From the NCBI RefSeq assembly GCF_026230105.1, contig NC_079479.1, positions 32,705,385-32,769,384 on the forward strand: 64,000 nt of DNA, read 5' to 3'. Origin of the DNA: Diorhabda sublineata. Its lineage: Eukaryota > Arthropoda > Insecta > Coleoptera > Chrysomelidae. Position 1 is the first letter of the stretch, and each line of letters begins with the position of its first letter. Under the pieces are notes generated by a model that was given only the letters and a program-made list of their open reading frames with translations, ran no database searches and was not told where the DNA came from. Made by a program: the position numbers and the translations under genes. This document shows positions 36,101 through 48,700 of the stretch, piece by piece.

Positions 36101-39100
36101 ATGCGATATACCGATAACGACTGTGGCATTGTTTCTTATCAAACATTACGTGGATTTGCAAATAAACTTAGTTCGTATTTGAATATGAGAAACAATGAGG
36201 TAAATAGGGCGAAGAAAAGTGTGGCGTGGGCTTACGTGTGTTGGTTTTTTGGTGGAATTCTAGGACTCCATCTGTTTTATTTGGAAAGGGATGCCCATGC
36301 CTTTCTTACGTGGAGTACTTTTGGAGGATACGGACTGGGGTGGTTAGCAGACATCACGAAAATACCAAGATATGTCAGAGATTGCAATGATGACCCGAAA
36401 TTCTTGGGCGAACTCGGGGAAAGGATGAGAAAGAATCGAAAGGTAAAAAATATGCACTTCGTCCTTTTTTAAAATTGATATAAGTATATGTTAAGATTTA
36501 CAATTTTCTTAGAAATAAATATAATAGTTAATTATACAGTAAACACCAACCAGTTTAGCTAGAAATATTTGTTGTGATAATTACTTCGATGAGTTTAAAA
36601 AACATTTATACATTTAGTAGTTTCAAAACTTGAAATATTCTTTATTCTGATAATGATTTGTCTCCAGTGGAATCAAAGTTAATACTAATTAGAAAATATC
36701 AAACCTTTTACGAAAAATCGACTAAAGCATTAGTGATATAATAATAAATGTAAATTTGGCGTGAGAAAATTGCTAAACTTTTAATTTTTTCATAGAAATA
36801 TTTTTTTTATTACAAAAAAATAGAAACCTGAAGAACTGCATTGATAAAAATAATTTCAAATATATTACACAAAATATGGTGATACAGGAGTTTTGCAGGT
36901 GTCAATTAAGATAAGGCCTTAGACATAACAGTGGCGATTTTTTTAATCTCACGACAAACTTTCTTCCACTTGAATATATGCAACGTTGCCGCGTATAAAA
37001 TTATTATTGTACTTTCAGATTTATTAAAAAGAATATTGATGACAATGAAGCCGTAGCATTAGAACACAATTTTGAGACTTTTTTGTCTATAATTTTTGGA
37101 TCATATTATTCTTAGTGTTTGGAGCTTTGATTTATAGGGGGCTAAAAGAAATAAAAATTATGAAAACTTTTGTTTTCATATTTATATTACATAAATCCAC
37201 CTTTACATAATTTATCTACAGGACATTATCCATGAATAAAAATTTCAATATTGAAGATATTCAAGGCTAAATTTGGAGAATATGATTTATATTATCTTAA
37301 TTGACATTTAGAGCTCCAAATTATATCCATACAAGTTTGATATAGAAATAGTATTATAGTCTTTATAGCTCTAAATTAAATATTCTTTAAACTTGTTTGT
37401 TTTTGAGATACAAATTGATCAAGGATGAAGAAGAAACACTGTATTATTCTGTATGGGTCACTATATACTTAACTTTTGTAAAAGTGTGTAATTTTGATAT
37501 AGTTTTGAACAGTAGTTGTAAATTAATGAATAGAAGAAGACTGCTGGTTTATTTTCAATGCACATTAGCGGAAATATAAGATGCAGTTGTAACTAGATGA
37601 CTTTAATAGATTTTTTTCTTCTTCTTTTTTATTTTTTATCAAACTATATTCCTATTTCACATGAAGTTGATCCATTTCCAATTTTCCTTTCTTAAATTTA
37701 TCATTAGTATAAATTTATAAATTGCATTACATGCTTCTGACGGTCTTCCTTCCAATATTAATGCAAATTATTCTGTAATGAATGTGATTATATTTCTTAT
37801 ATTTTTTCTTAATTCAATATATTTAATTGAAACTAAATATAGAATATGGAAAACGAAAAGCAGATAAATTCATAAATAAACTTACCTATTATCTAATCTA
37901 CTTTGTATGTAGTAGTTAAATAAATCAACAAACGTTGTTATTTCATTAATTGTTCAAAATGATGTCCTTCAGCTTCGATACATTATAAAAAACGTTTTTT
38001 AATTTGGTTGTTAATCTCTACCAACAATTTTTTTTGTATAATCAAATGATGTTGTAATTAAATGGACTTTTTTTCAAATCCACATTACCTAATTACTTAA
38101 CAAGTAATCAACATTTTTCAAAATATTTATGATTTAGAATAACGGGAGTTTTTTATTCCAGCCACCATTCTCGACAAGTAGATTCATATCTGCTGTTATG
38201 GTTGGTTATCTTTGGGGACAATTAGTTCTATTAGCCATTCCTGAAGATGAAGCTGGAGGGATTAACTGGAAACCACTCTTCCATTGGTTTATTCCATTAG
38301 GAGTTGCATTAGGTATAACTAACTAATATAAAAGAAAATTTTTATGTTTCTTTCTTTATTCACCCTGTATATTTGCTTATTTTAATCGGGTTATTAATTT
38401 TTTAACAAATTTGACTAATAATAACACTGGTAAACACTGTTTTTGTCACACGAACTTGGTGACGATTTTTATTTGTTTTGATGTACTCACATTCAAGAAA
38501 ATTCACATCAAGTTATTTTTGTTACAGCTATATATTCTTTTTGGACCTCATTTATGTGTTTTTGTTTGAATAACTTGATTTAGATCACTGTATAACGATT
38601 GCGTTTAACTAAGTTACGTGTGTCACATTGTAAATATGCCGCGAAAGTGTTCTAATAACCTGGACAGTTTTTGTTATGCGCTGTTTAGACTATTTAATGA
38701 ACTTCAAAAAACTTTCAATTTGTTTAGAAAACAAGCTGAGCTTTTGAGATCTAGATTAAACGACTAGAATTTACTTTCCCCTAGTACGAAAATTTCGTAT
38801 TTCCGACAACGTGATGATGAAATATAACCTCACTTTTCTAAAGCAGATGATTTAGCGTATTATAATGAAATTTCTATAATGGTGAATTTATTGAATTTTG
38901 AGTATGATCCAAGTAACTGGCGATTGTTCATTGACTCATAAAAAATTAGCTTGAGAGCAGTGTTGCTATACAACGGAAACAAATGTCCTTCAGTGCTCGT
39001 TGCCCATGATTCTGATATGAAAGAGATTTACAAGATCCTTCTCACGACATACTTTTACCACTATTGCGTATAGCTATGCCCAAAGATGGCAGTTATTGAA

Positions 39101-40581
39101 CAATTGAGAGAGAGCTGCACAATCGATCGGCTTTATGAGTCAATTCGTTGTTCTACGGCGTAGTACTAGGGGTTCTTGGCCTCTTAACAGAATTTACCTG
39201 GACCTCCGGGTTGGAAGCCATGGATAGAGGAGGGTTGGAGGTCGAAGCAACCTTAGTTTCTGTAGCCGTTAAGGCTTGAACGTCTCGGCAGTCTTGGTCT
39301 TTCTTGTAATTTTTTTCTCAGCCCCAATGACGAAAAAACGTTCAAGACTGACATTATTAAAAGTACCGTTCCGAGCTTCGATATCGGTAGAAAACGTTGC
39401 TTTGGGGGTGGCGGGTTCCAAGGTCCTTGTTTGCTCAGATGCCAAGGGGGAGAAAAGAATGAATTATCATGGCCAGTACTCTTGCAGAGCCTTTGAAAAT
39501 ACGCAGTTTCCCGCAGGCATTGTTCGCGATACGTGATTAGGGCTCAGGTACCATTCATCCTTTGACACGCTTCCACGTTGGAGTAAGCCCATAAAAATGA
39601 GCCATCCTTTGAACCGGTCTCCAATCTCATGCCCAGGTTCGAGGGAGACAGACAGACAGGGAGAAAGGCAGACGCTGGGCTCCCATACCAAAGTCAAAGT
39701 CGAATGGCTTCTAGAGTAGGATCGTAAATCTTTAAATTGATGCAAAGTCTTTGAAAAAAATTAGTATTGAGATGATGTATTATACATTAGACCTTCTCTG
39801 TATTTAAAATGTTTCAGGTGTCTGGGTGGTTGGAAACATAGGCAGGGAACAAGGTAAACCTTGGATTACTATAGGGGTATCTTACGCGACTTACATAAGC
39901 AGGTGGTATTTTATGGATGAAAGCACATGGCTTAGCATAATGGTATTTTGTTCTGGTTTGGCTTTCGACCAATTCTCGAAAGAATGGAGAAGGACGCCAA
40001 AAAAGAAAAGATCATTTGCTAGAAGAGTTACTGTTTTGTTTCTATGTGCAGTTGTATATTGTGCACTTTGGAGCTCATATTTTTATTTTAATGGAAAGAT
40101 AACTGATTCCAATGGAGACGAGATTCCAGTTCATGAAGCGTTACATCATTTTTTCACTTCGCCTTGGTGGACAGATTTAAAACAATCCTTACATGATATA
40201 TATGTTTACGCGCAACATCATGGATGGTAAGTTTAATGATTTGTGTTTTGTGTGTGATTTCAAAAACTAATTTATAGGATATTGTAAGAAAATTATTTTT
40301 TTAGGTACGAAATATGGAGACAAATAATTGATCTTTCCGATCCGCAGGGAGAACAAAACGCCTACAAAGTGTTAGGTGTAGGTCCAACTTCTAGTCAATC
40401 AGAAATAACTTTGAGATGGAGAGCCTTAAGCAGGGAGTTTCATCCAGATAAAGTAAAAGATCCCCAAAAACAAAAAGAAGCACAAGAAAAATTCATGGAT
40501 ATACAACAAGCATATGAAATTTTATCTAACATCAAAAATAAAAGGAAAAGAAGAAATAAAAAATCAGTTGATGATACATAG
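36101..40581 (+). CDS. wus: Wurst / DNAJC22 orthologue, multi-pass membrane J-protein
   Basis: Coding exons are 36101-36442, 38162-38312, 39818-40226 and 40305-40581 (1179 nt, 392 aa), all GT/AG and in phase. Residues ~40-88 form a TM2-type domain with two membrane spans (VAWAYVCWFFGGILGLHLFY, then a Gly-rich second span). Further spans lie near 122-140, 154-172, 205-222 and 243-262. The C-terminal J domain (~317-385) keeps the HPD motif at 347-349 (REFHPDK), needed to stimulate Hsp70 ATPase. This order, membrane part first and J domain last, is diagnostic of DNAJC22. In Drosophila, wurst promotes clathrin-mediated endocytosis and clearing of the airway lumen. Met29 (36185) is an alternative start with a similar context and would still leave the TM2 domain whole. 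Introns 1 and 2 are long; intron 2 carries a repetitive-element relic. Confidence 0.92.
38636..39035 (+). mobile_element. Relic of the insect MPRKC repetitive element gene
   Basis: An ATG opens MPRKCSNNLDSFCY and then, after an internal deletion and several stops, the strand continues with QAELLRSRLND, DPSNWRLFIDS, SLRAVLLYNGNKCPS and VAHDSDMKE. These are successive landmarks of a high-copy insect gene family whose members begin MPRKC and contain EWRLFID and LKAVLLHNGN. The family behaves as a repeat; its mobilisation class is not known to me. The copy is dead and lies in wurst intron 2. Confidence 0.8.
39090..39745. other. GC-richer insert of unknown origin in wurst intron 2
   Basis: About 650 bp with markedly higher G+C than the surrounding intron, bearing open frames on both strands (for example 39276-39536 +, 39467-39745 -) and a CAGA-rich microsatellite patch near 39648. 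No splice-compatible, recognisable coding sequence was found. The sharp composition change beside a known repeat relic suggests part of a mobile element, but I cannot name it. Confidence 0.4.
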
Positions 40582-40659
40582 AATATATTTTTGGTATGGC
40601 TTTTTAGGTTTATTTTTTTTATGATATGTTTGTATTTTCTTCAAATATTTTAACAAATT

Positions 40660-40665
40660 AATAAA
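40660..40665 (+). terminator. AATAAA polyadenylation signal of wurst
   Basis: A canonical AATAAA about 80 bases after the wurst stop codon, within a short AT-rich 3' UTR. The next gene downstream is convergent (minus strand), so termination here is expected. Confidence 0.6.
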
Positions 40666-41059
40666 ATCTGCACAAGTTAATTAGTGAATGAGTGATATAG
40701 GATTAGATCTTCCCCATGGCTAGTCCAAAAACCAGCTATTCGAGGGGGATATTTTCTTTTTCTGTCTTTATTAACAGATTTTTCAGCTCAAATTTTTTTC
40801 GTTTTGTGGTATATATAATTCGAGTACTACTACAATTTTAATCACTTAAACGCAACAGGTAGAAGTAGTGTAATTTCAAATTCGATTATAGGTGATTTCC
40901 TTAAAAGTATCATGACATTTTTCAAATTCCAAGAAATAGAATTCTGAGCAGAAAGATCGATTCAAGTCGCACTTCGCGGTCACAAATCATAAGCAAGTAC
41001 CTAGTAAAGAAAATACCAGCTTAAATCCTTCAAAAAAATAAATTATTTGAAATTAACCT

Positions 41060-41540
41060 ATCAATATGTAGTATTACCTCCCCTGGTCCTAATAACAGCT
41101 TCTAACCGGTTTTTCATGGATCTAATAAGTTCTTTACTCGATCTTGTTCAATGCTATTCCATTCTCTTTAGTGAACGCCGTTTTGGAGTCAAGATTTGGT
41201 GGCTGTTTACCCCGAACTTTTCTCTTAAGTTCTCTTCAAACTATACTGCATTAGAAGTGTTCGCCAATGAAAATGGCGTAGAAAACGACGTTATCCCCCA
41301 AAATTTGTTCTATGTACTCGTTAATCCACTGCTCCTCCGCCTATTACAATAAAAAAAACTGTGTTTTTGCTTCCATTGAAATACCCGCCCAAACCATCCA
41401 GAAACCTCTTCCAAAAGCCATGTTTTCTTTCATCACTACGCGAATCTTTCTCCAGGTCTTCTGTAGACGCATCCTCTTCTATAGCTACCAGCAGGTACAC
41501 TTTGCTGAGAAGATAACAGGCTCCATTGTTTGTTAGTCCA
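41060..41540 (-). mobile_element. Tc1-like transposase relic
   Basis: On the minus strand the order of landmarks is RRPGERFA, then GRGFWMVWAGISMEAKT (usual form G-G-x-x-M-V-W-G-G-I), a decayed DD region, then EWNSIEQDRVKNL and, after a frameshift, MKNRLEAVIRTRGGNTTY with a stop. The last block is the characteristic Tc1 C-terminus. Frameshifts and stops make it inactive. The + strand frames here are shadows. It lies between the convergent wurst and ankyrin genes. Confidence 0.85.
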
Positions 41541-42420
41541 AAGTAATCTCTAGCAAATCGTAGGAGTTAATTTGGAGTTTTTGGTTTCTCTGAACAATAG
41601 TGAGTGCCAGATTTCTCAACTATGTTCTAACTATGAATTGGTCTTCCTTCTCTCGTATGTGCACCTTTTTCTTCCTTTTATAAGGTTCAATTACCCCTAA
41701 CTAGCACTATTGTAAACATTAAACAAACATAAAAATGGTGGTTATCGATCATAATATATTGTTGGACTGTGAAAGCAAAAAACATATTTTATCATCATTT
41801 TGAAGCTAATGCCATAAGTTTTCAAGATTTCACTAACAAAAATATAATTTCGTGTTCAGTTTTTTTATTTTTTGTTCAAGTGTATATTTTTGAAAATTAC
41901 TGAAGTACTATATACAATCAGATATTATTTTATATTGGTGATTTACTAAAACACGTACTTGAACGATTTAATTTCATAGAAAAGACACTTGAGTCTATAT
42001 AAATTCATTTTAATTGGAGGATACTAACTTTGCTCAAATTTATATTCATTTATTGATTTTCATGTATTGTTTTATTTCAATTATTGTTTGACCAATACTT
42101 ATTTATATATTTTATTAAAATAATGGATTTACTATTATTATTTTTTTTATTTTATGAATACCTTATCAGTATAATTCCAATCCTACAGGTTAACTAACAC
42201 ATTCTCGATGCACAGCTGTGAAGAACTTCAAGTTGGATATTGATTAGAGCTTTGTTTCTAACACTCACTGTATATTTCGATGTTTAAAAGTTTCAAAAAA
42301 TTACAACTAAACTGTCTGCATAATTGAAAAAGAAAAAGAAGAAAAGTACAAATAGTGATTTAGTAGAAGTATTTGTTTTACATAACCGGCTTGTATAAAC
42401 TTAACCTTACAAATATGACG

Positions 42421-42555
42421 TCTCGGTATTTTCGCGAAATTTCAGGAGTTACAGTGACCCTTTGTATGGGAATGTAACTACATTATTTAGAGTCTTGCTG
42501 CCTTTGTTGGAGCATTTAGACGTGATTAGGTTAGGTTTTTGCGAAAATACCGAGA
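42421..42555. mobile_element. Short MITE with TCTCGGTATTTTCGC inverted ends
   Basis: The left end TCTCGGTATTTTCGCGAAA is matched in inverted orientation by the right end TTTTTGCGAAAATACCGAGA. The element is 135 bp with no coding capacity. An internal AGGTTAGGTT word lies next to the right end. It sits just downstream of the 3' end of the ankyrin gene. Confidence 0.8.
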
Positions 42556-42773
42556 GATATAAATATGTGTAGGCACAGAACATACCAAGGGAAGAAACAA
42601 AGTAACTGTCAAAAATGTCAACTAGCTAATACCGAGATTCCATGTCATTGACTGAACATTGACAAAAGCCGAAGAAACATTTATAAAATAATTAAGAATA
42701 CAGTTTCTTTAGAAAATGATATAAAAACTATCAGAATTAACAAAGTGAATAGTTTTTTTTAATGGAGAAAATA

Positions 42774-45700
42774 TTATTTTTTATTCGAAGCCCTCCTATG
42801 AATAATGGATTTTTTGTCATTATTCGCACTAGATTTCGATGATGTGGAAATGTTAGATATCGATGAAGATGAAGACATATAAGATCTCGATGAGTTATCA
42901 GATGTAGAGGGAATACCATTTCTCACGTTGTAGTCAATTATTTCAGTACTCGTATTCCCATCATTTCTGACGAAAGTAATTTTTATTAAAGGAACGTTCA
43001 ATGGACGTAAAATTGATTTTACTAACGGTGGTAAATATTCTCTAGATGGAAGAGCCGGTGATGTAGCGCAAAAAGCTGCCGCTGTTAATTGTTTCATCAA
43101 TTTGGCACGTAAATTTTTGTCATGGGGTAGAGTCGAAGTTCTTCGAAAAATTTGTCTAAATTTCATTCCAAAACCTGAAAATATATACGAAACATAAACT
43201 TATGATATATTATTACAGAAATGTACCAACCTTCTTCTCTCGACGAATCACACGATATTTTCCTCGCGTTTCCTCTACAAAAAACCACTTCCATATTAAT
43301 TTGACTATCCCAGTTACGAGAAGAATCGGGAAATTTAAGTAACTCTCTTATTTGACGAAGTATTACTTCGGCACACACTAATCTACTACAGTGCAATGCC
43401 CATTGATCAGCTCTCAAATTGCGACCAAAATCGCGCAAAGTCGGATCAGCACCTTAGACAATAAATCATTTCTACTTTATTATCACAATAAAAACTGCAT
43501 AAAACATGATGAAATCTTATAATTTCGATTAATTTTGAGGAATAAAATAAACATTTTTCATTCACAACTCAGTTTTCTTTGTTTAATACAATTTTGTGGG
43601 TTTCTCATCAGGAAGCAACGAATAATGAAAAGAAAGACTCTATACCTCTAGGAACATCACTCATCATTTTTTACGTAGATTTGCTAGGAATGAACAAATA
43701 CGCTCACGAGTATTTGGATAGAAACATTTCCTCATATAGCCGGCCTTGAATGTTCTGAAAGCTATCAACTACACATCCAAATTAGTGTGGAAATGTAAAA
43801 AAAAAACTCTAAAAATTCACAGATTCACACAGATTTCACAAAATAGTCGGCGACTAACGTCATTTTTCTTTTCGAAGGTGGTCCTGCATTATTTCGGCTC
43901 GTTGAGGAAGATGCCTTAACAGAATCTAAGTTCTAAAGTAGCTAAAAGTATCTAAACAACGCTTGGGTACATTGTACTAAGCTACCCGTTTTGTCGACTA
44001 AAAAATCACTCCACACTGACGTAACTTCTTCATCTTTTTTATGTTTGACATAAAAACTTTCCTTGGAGAATGACATTGTTTACTTCTTAAACGTAAACAA
44101 AATAGAAAAGAACATTTAAATCTATGTACAACATAAACATAACCTCTTAGATCAACAGAAAAAACATTCGCAGTTTTTCATCTATATTTAGTCATAGACA
44201 TTAATGCATTGTTGTTTTTTCAATAAATTAATTGTTTATCACAAATTAACAATATAAATATCATTACTTATACGATCTGAAGCGTAATTTTTACACTATT
44301 TTACAAACATACTTAATCCGACACCGGTCGTTAGCAGAAACAAACGCAATCAGCTGTGTAAACAAGATGGCCGGCAAATTTTGACGTTTGACGTCAAATA
44401 AAAGTAAGTGCGTTTCGTTTCACGCACATTTTTATTGACTTTTATAAAAAATATATTAGTCCCGAAAATCGCCGGATTCAGGATTCATTGAATTTAATCT
44501 AAAATATGATTGGGATCCCGGGACCGAATCCTCTAATTGATAATAAAGGAAAGTAGGAGACAGCGTTGTATGAAAAATCAATCGTCGATACATATATGTC
44601 TCTTTATTATAGTTCTTTTGTTATTTTACCTGATAATAATAATAGTTGGGCAGATCTGCTTCTTCCATCTATAGCTGCACACATCAACGGTGTGAAACCC
44701 AATACATTTCTTCGATCAATAGTGAGTCTACCTCTAAAATAAACCAAGAACAAGTTCAGGAACTCCGTTCTCTCTGTAATGAGAATAGAAATGAAACGAG
44801 AAAACAAATACTAAACCCTAAACAACAAAAGAACTCACCATAACGAACAGCAAAATGTAAGGGTGTGTTTCCTTCGTTATCACCCAAATTAGGATTGATA
44901 TTTTTTATTCGACTCAATTGATTCAAAACATCAGCTATACCACGCGAGGCCAGCCAAGTAAGTAAAGTCTGAAATAAAACGAACAAACCAATTGGACTTC
45001 AATACTGAGAATACGGTTGAATTATTCTGTTTTAAACCTAATTCATCAATTATCATCGTCATTTTCCTTTTTTCATTGGAGACAATGATTCGGAATTTTG
45101 AAGTATTGCTGAAACTTTTGAAACACCGACTGATGCAGTTAAATCTCTAAAGCATCCACTACACTATGTCATCAAATTGCTTCGGTTTTTTTTGCCTCGC
45201 AGTTCGTCACATGATTGCACGAGTGCGCGGACGAACACTTCGAACTTAAGTTAACTTCGACGAGCGATTATTATGTGTTAATTTTAGCACGCTTGTTAAG
45301 ATAAATATCCATCTTAGTAGAAGCCAAAATAACGCAGAAAAAGTAAATCAAACAATAGTAGACTCGGTAAATTAAAGTAGTTAATGTTTAATTAAACAAA
45401 TCGTGGCTTTATAATGAACTAGAATTAATTACCTACGAAATAAAATCAATAAGAAACTACAAGAAACATTTATTAGTTAACGTCATTTATTTCCACCGAT
45501 TGGATTTAAAATAAAAGTTGTGTATACCGTTATACAAATAGTCAACCATGATTGACCCAGAAACGTGATAGAATACTACAATAAGGCCAATGACGGAGCT
45601 TAATCAAATTATAATAATAAATATAAGACAACAAAGAAAAGATATCTTCGCTCGACTTGTGGCCAATGAGGGCTGCCAAAACGAAGAGAGAGTATTTGAC

Positions 45701-48700
45701 CGAGTCCGAAAAGTAGAAGAGGACGTCGGTTAAGAATAGTACAATGAAAATATAGAGATTTATTTCGAGTTCCCTGGAACTTTAATATTGATATTCATTT
45801 GAAAGCGCCAAGCCCCGATATGTTATTTATTTACATCAGTACTGATCTAAAGAAACAAACCATAAATTCAGATTTAATTGATCATTTATTTCAAATACGA
45901 CATAATACAGAAGTAGGTCAGTGTAAGTATGTAAAACAAAGAAGTGTACGTCGGTTTTAGCAGGTGAAATATGTTTGTTGAATATTAATGTTGCTCGTAC
46001 TTGATTGTAATAAATTTGTATCGAGATGATGTAATGGTTATTATTACTTTATTTAGTACATTTCGTACTCTCTATAAACAGATTAGTGAAATCGAACTAC
46101 ATACGATTTTTAATATATTTCTATGTCAAAAAATTACTGATTAAATCGGTCAATGAAACACAAAATCACCGTCAACAAAAATCAACTACTTTCAAACTAA
46201 TTTATGATTTCTAAATACAAATGTACGTCTTGAAGTAAAATTTCTTCTTTATCGTCGTCATCTAATTCCTCATCATTATTTTCGTCGTCAAGATTAGTTA
46301 TTTGCAAACCTAAAGGTTAAAGTTGAAGCATTGAGGTTAGGTCAGAAGCTGAAGAAGAATTTTCTATATTTGCAATGTTAATTCATCCTCTCTTTTCATT
46401 GTAAAATATAGTACTGAGTAATATAATATAGGTAAGTAAAACTTTGATCATAGAAACTATGGGAAACGATATATTTGCAAAAAACAAACGATTTTTATAA
46501 CTTATGACCTTGAAGACGCGGAGTTTAAAAACAACTTTAGGTCTGTACGAGTTTGCAGTTTATTATGTCTTAAATCGAGTTGACCACTATTTTTGACTCA
46601 TGATATCATAGGATTATGAGGCAGAACAATGAAATGAAAGTGGAATAAGCTCATTTCATATATATTCAAATGTATATCTACTACTAAGAACGTGCTAATA
46701 TGCCCCTACTTAACCGACGAAGGTATAATCAAAACTGGCCGACTTGCACTAATAAAAAACTCGTTTCAGTCGATGCCCTTGTATATAATCTTGAGCTTAT
46801 AGTAGTGCAGAACCAAGAAATCGTAAGATTAATGACAAAGGGGGTCTCATAAGTAATGAATTTTTGGTTATGAGAGGGAGACAAATAATGAAAGCAATCG
46901 GAATCTCTGAAACGAACAAAGTATATCAACGTCCGAAAAAAATAAAGACAATATTTTCTATAACCGATTTATCGAAGCCAGATCGGACAATCTACCTAAG
47001 GTAGATGCATTCATGGTTGCTACCTTCTTTGCTAATAATCAATTATTTACTTAAGCTGAAATACGTGCAGTAAAAACAGATTCGTAGGTGCAACTAATTA
47101 AAATTTCTTATAGTAACATCATTCTCACTTTTGTTTGCTTGAACTTTATTAAAACGTAGTCATAAAAATGATAGTTTTGAAGGTTATGTTTTGATTAAAA
47201 CTTTCGATTTTAAAACATTTGTATCATCTTTCATCGCTGTTTACTTACTTTCTACGTCACACTCAGCCATGTGTCAACGTTTTGGCGCGTCATTTAAGTA
47301 TTTGAATTCATTTTTTTATGAACTAATATACCGTTTAAAAAAAATTAGAAAATAATGTGTGATTAAGAACGATATACTAAACGTAGTTGGGTAATAAAAA
47401 AAATATTCAAGGACCCTATTGGTGAATAGTTGTCTCAACTTTATCGGTGCAATCCAGGTGTAGATCCTTGCGACTTTTGAATAGTTTCCAGGCTCTAAGG
47501 ACATCAGTTAGATGATGAGTAATTTAAAGATGTCTACAGGAAGTAGAAACGCTGGTGATAGCATGTTATTCATTCAAACACAAACTATTTTGAATAATTT
47601 CACTCATCAATCCGAAGTAATCTCGATCTTTTTAATCCTTCTTTTCTTGTTTTTGCTGATAATACTGATAATACTTTTGTCGATGATATTTTCCATAAAT
47701 TATTGTTTTTTTAGGTCTTAGAAACACCGTGAATGTCAAATAGATTTTAATGTACTAGATTGTAAGTATCTAATATAAAAATATTTACAACGTAAAAGTT
47801 TTACAAATATTTAAAACCATCCACACATTCTCCGCTTTTCACAAAGTTTTTTTAAAAATAGAATATATTACATATGAAATTTCACTAAGAGGCACTGTAT
47901 AAGATGCATGCTTTTCGTCTGATAAGACAAATAAATAAAAAACCTAAAAATAAAATCACATTCGTTGATTGTATATATCCAAGTCTAATAATTATACATG
48001 TAGATATAAAGTAGTTCATTTTGAAAAATAGAAATTGTAACTGTTCATTTGAATACTAAAAGTCACTTATTGCAAAAACTTATCGTATCGAATGATTATA
48101 TTATTGAAAAAGCACATGATAATGAAGGATATTTAAATTTGAAGCGTACAATATTTTCAAAAGAAATTTTGAGATCAATTTTATGCTATCTAGGGCCACT
48201 ATTAGAATCTATCAATGCTAAATTTATTATTAAATCTTTCCATTACTGATAAAATCAGTTTTGATTAGCAATAAAAAGTTATTGCTATACATTTTGTGAA
48301 TAACAAGACTTCTAATGTCACGTCCAGGCAAGCGCGAGTAATTAATATTGAACAGTTTGTTCTTTATTATTATATACAAGCATTATCTTGCTAATTTGAT
48401 GGGATAATTAAAAAAAAAAATGCTATTAATGCCATCCACCGACGCCACCGGTATATGTCATTGAAAATTACGATAACACATACTCAGCATTTTTTATTGA
48501 TAACAGAAAAATATGATTTTGTTAAAATTCTGCAAAAGTTTGTTCTCGATTAGAGAAAATAATCCCTAAAAGCTTTGTTTGCCCTCACGTCTCCCTAAAA
48601 GTTAAAACAAAATAAAACTCATATAAAGCTCTCGATTTTTACGAAAAAATCGGGTTATAACAGCCAAAAAAATAGATTTGGGTAAAAAATGTATATAATA

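Noticed and set aside
44731..44773. Shorter ankyrin exon starting at 44731
   Set aside because: The acceptor at 44773 adds 42 nt in frame and restores the helix missing from the ankyrin repeat, so the longer exon is preferred.
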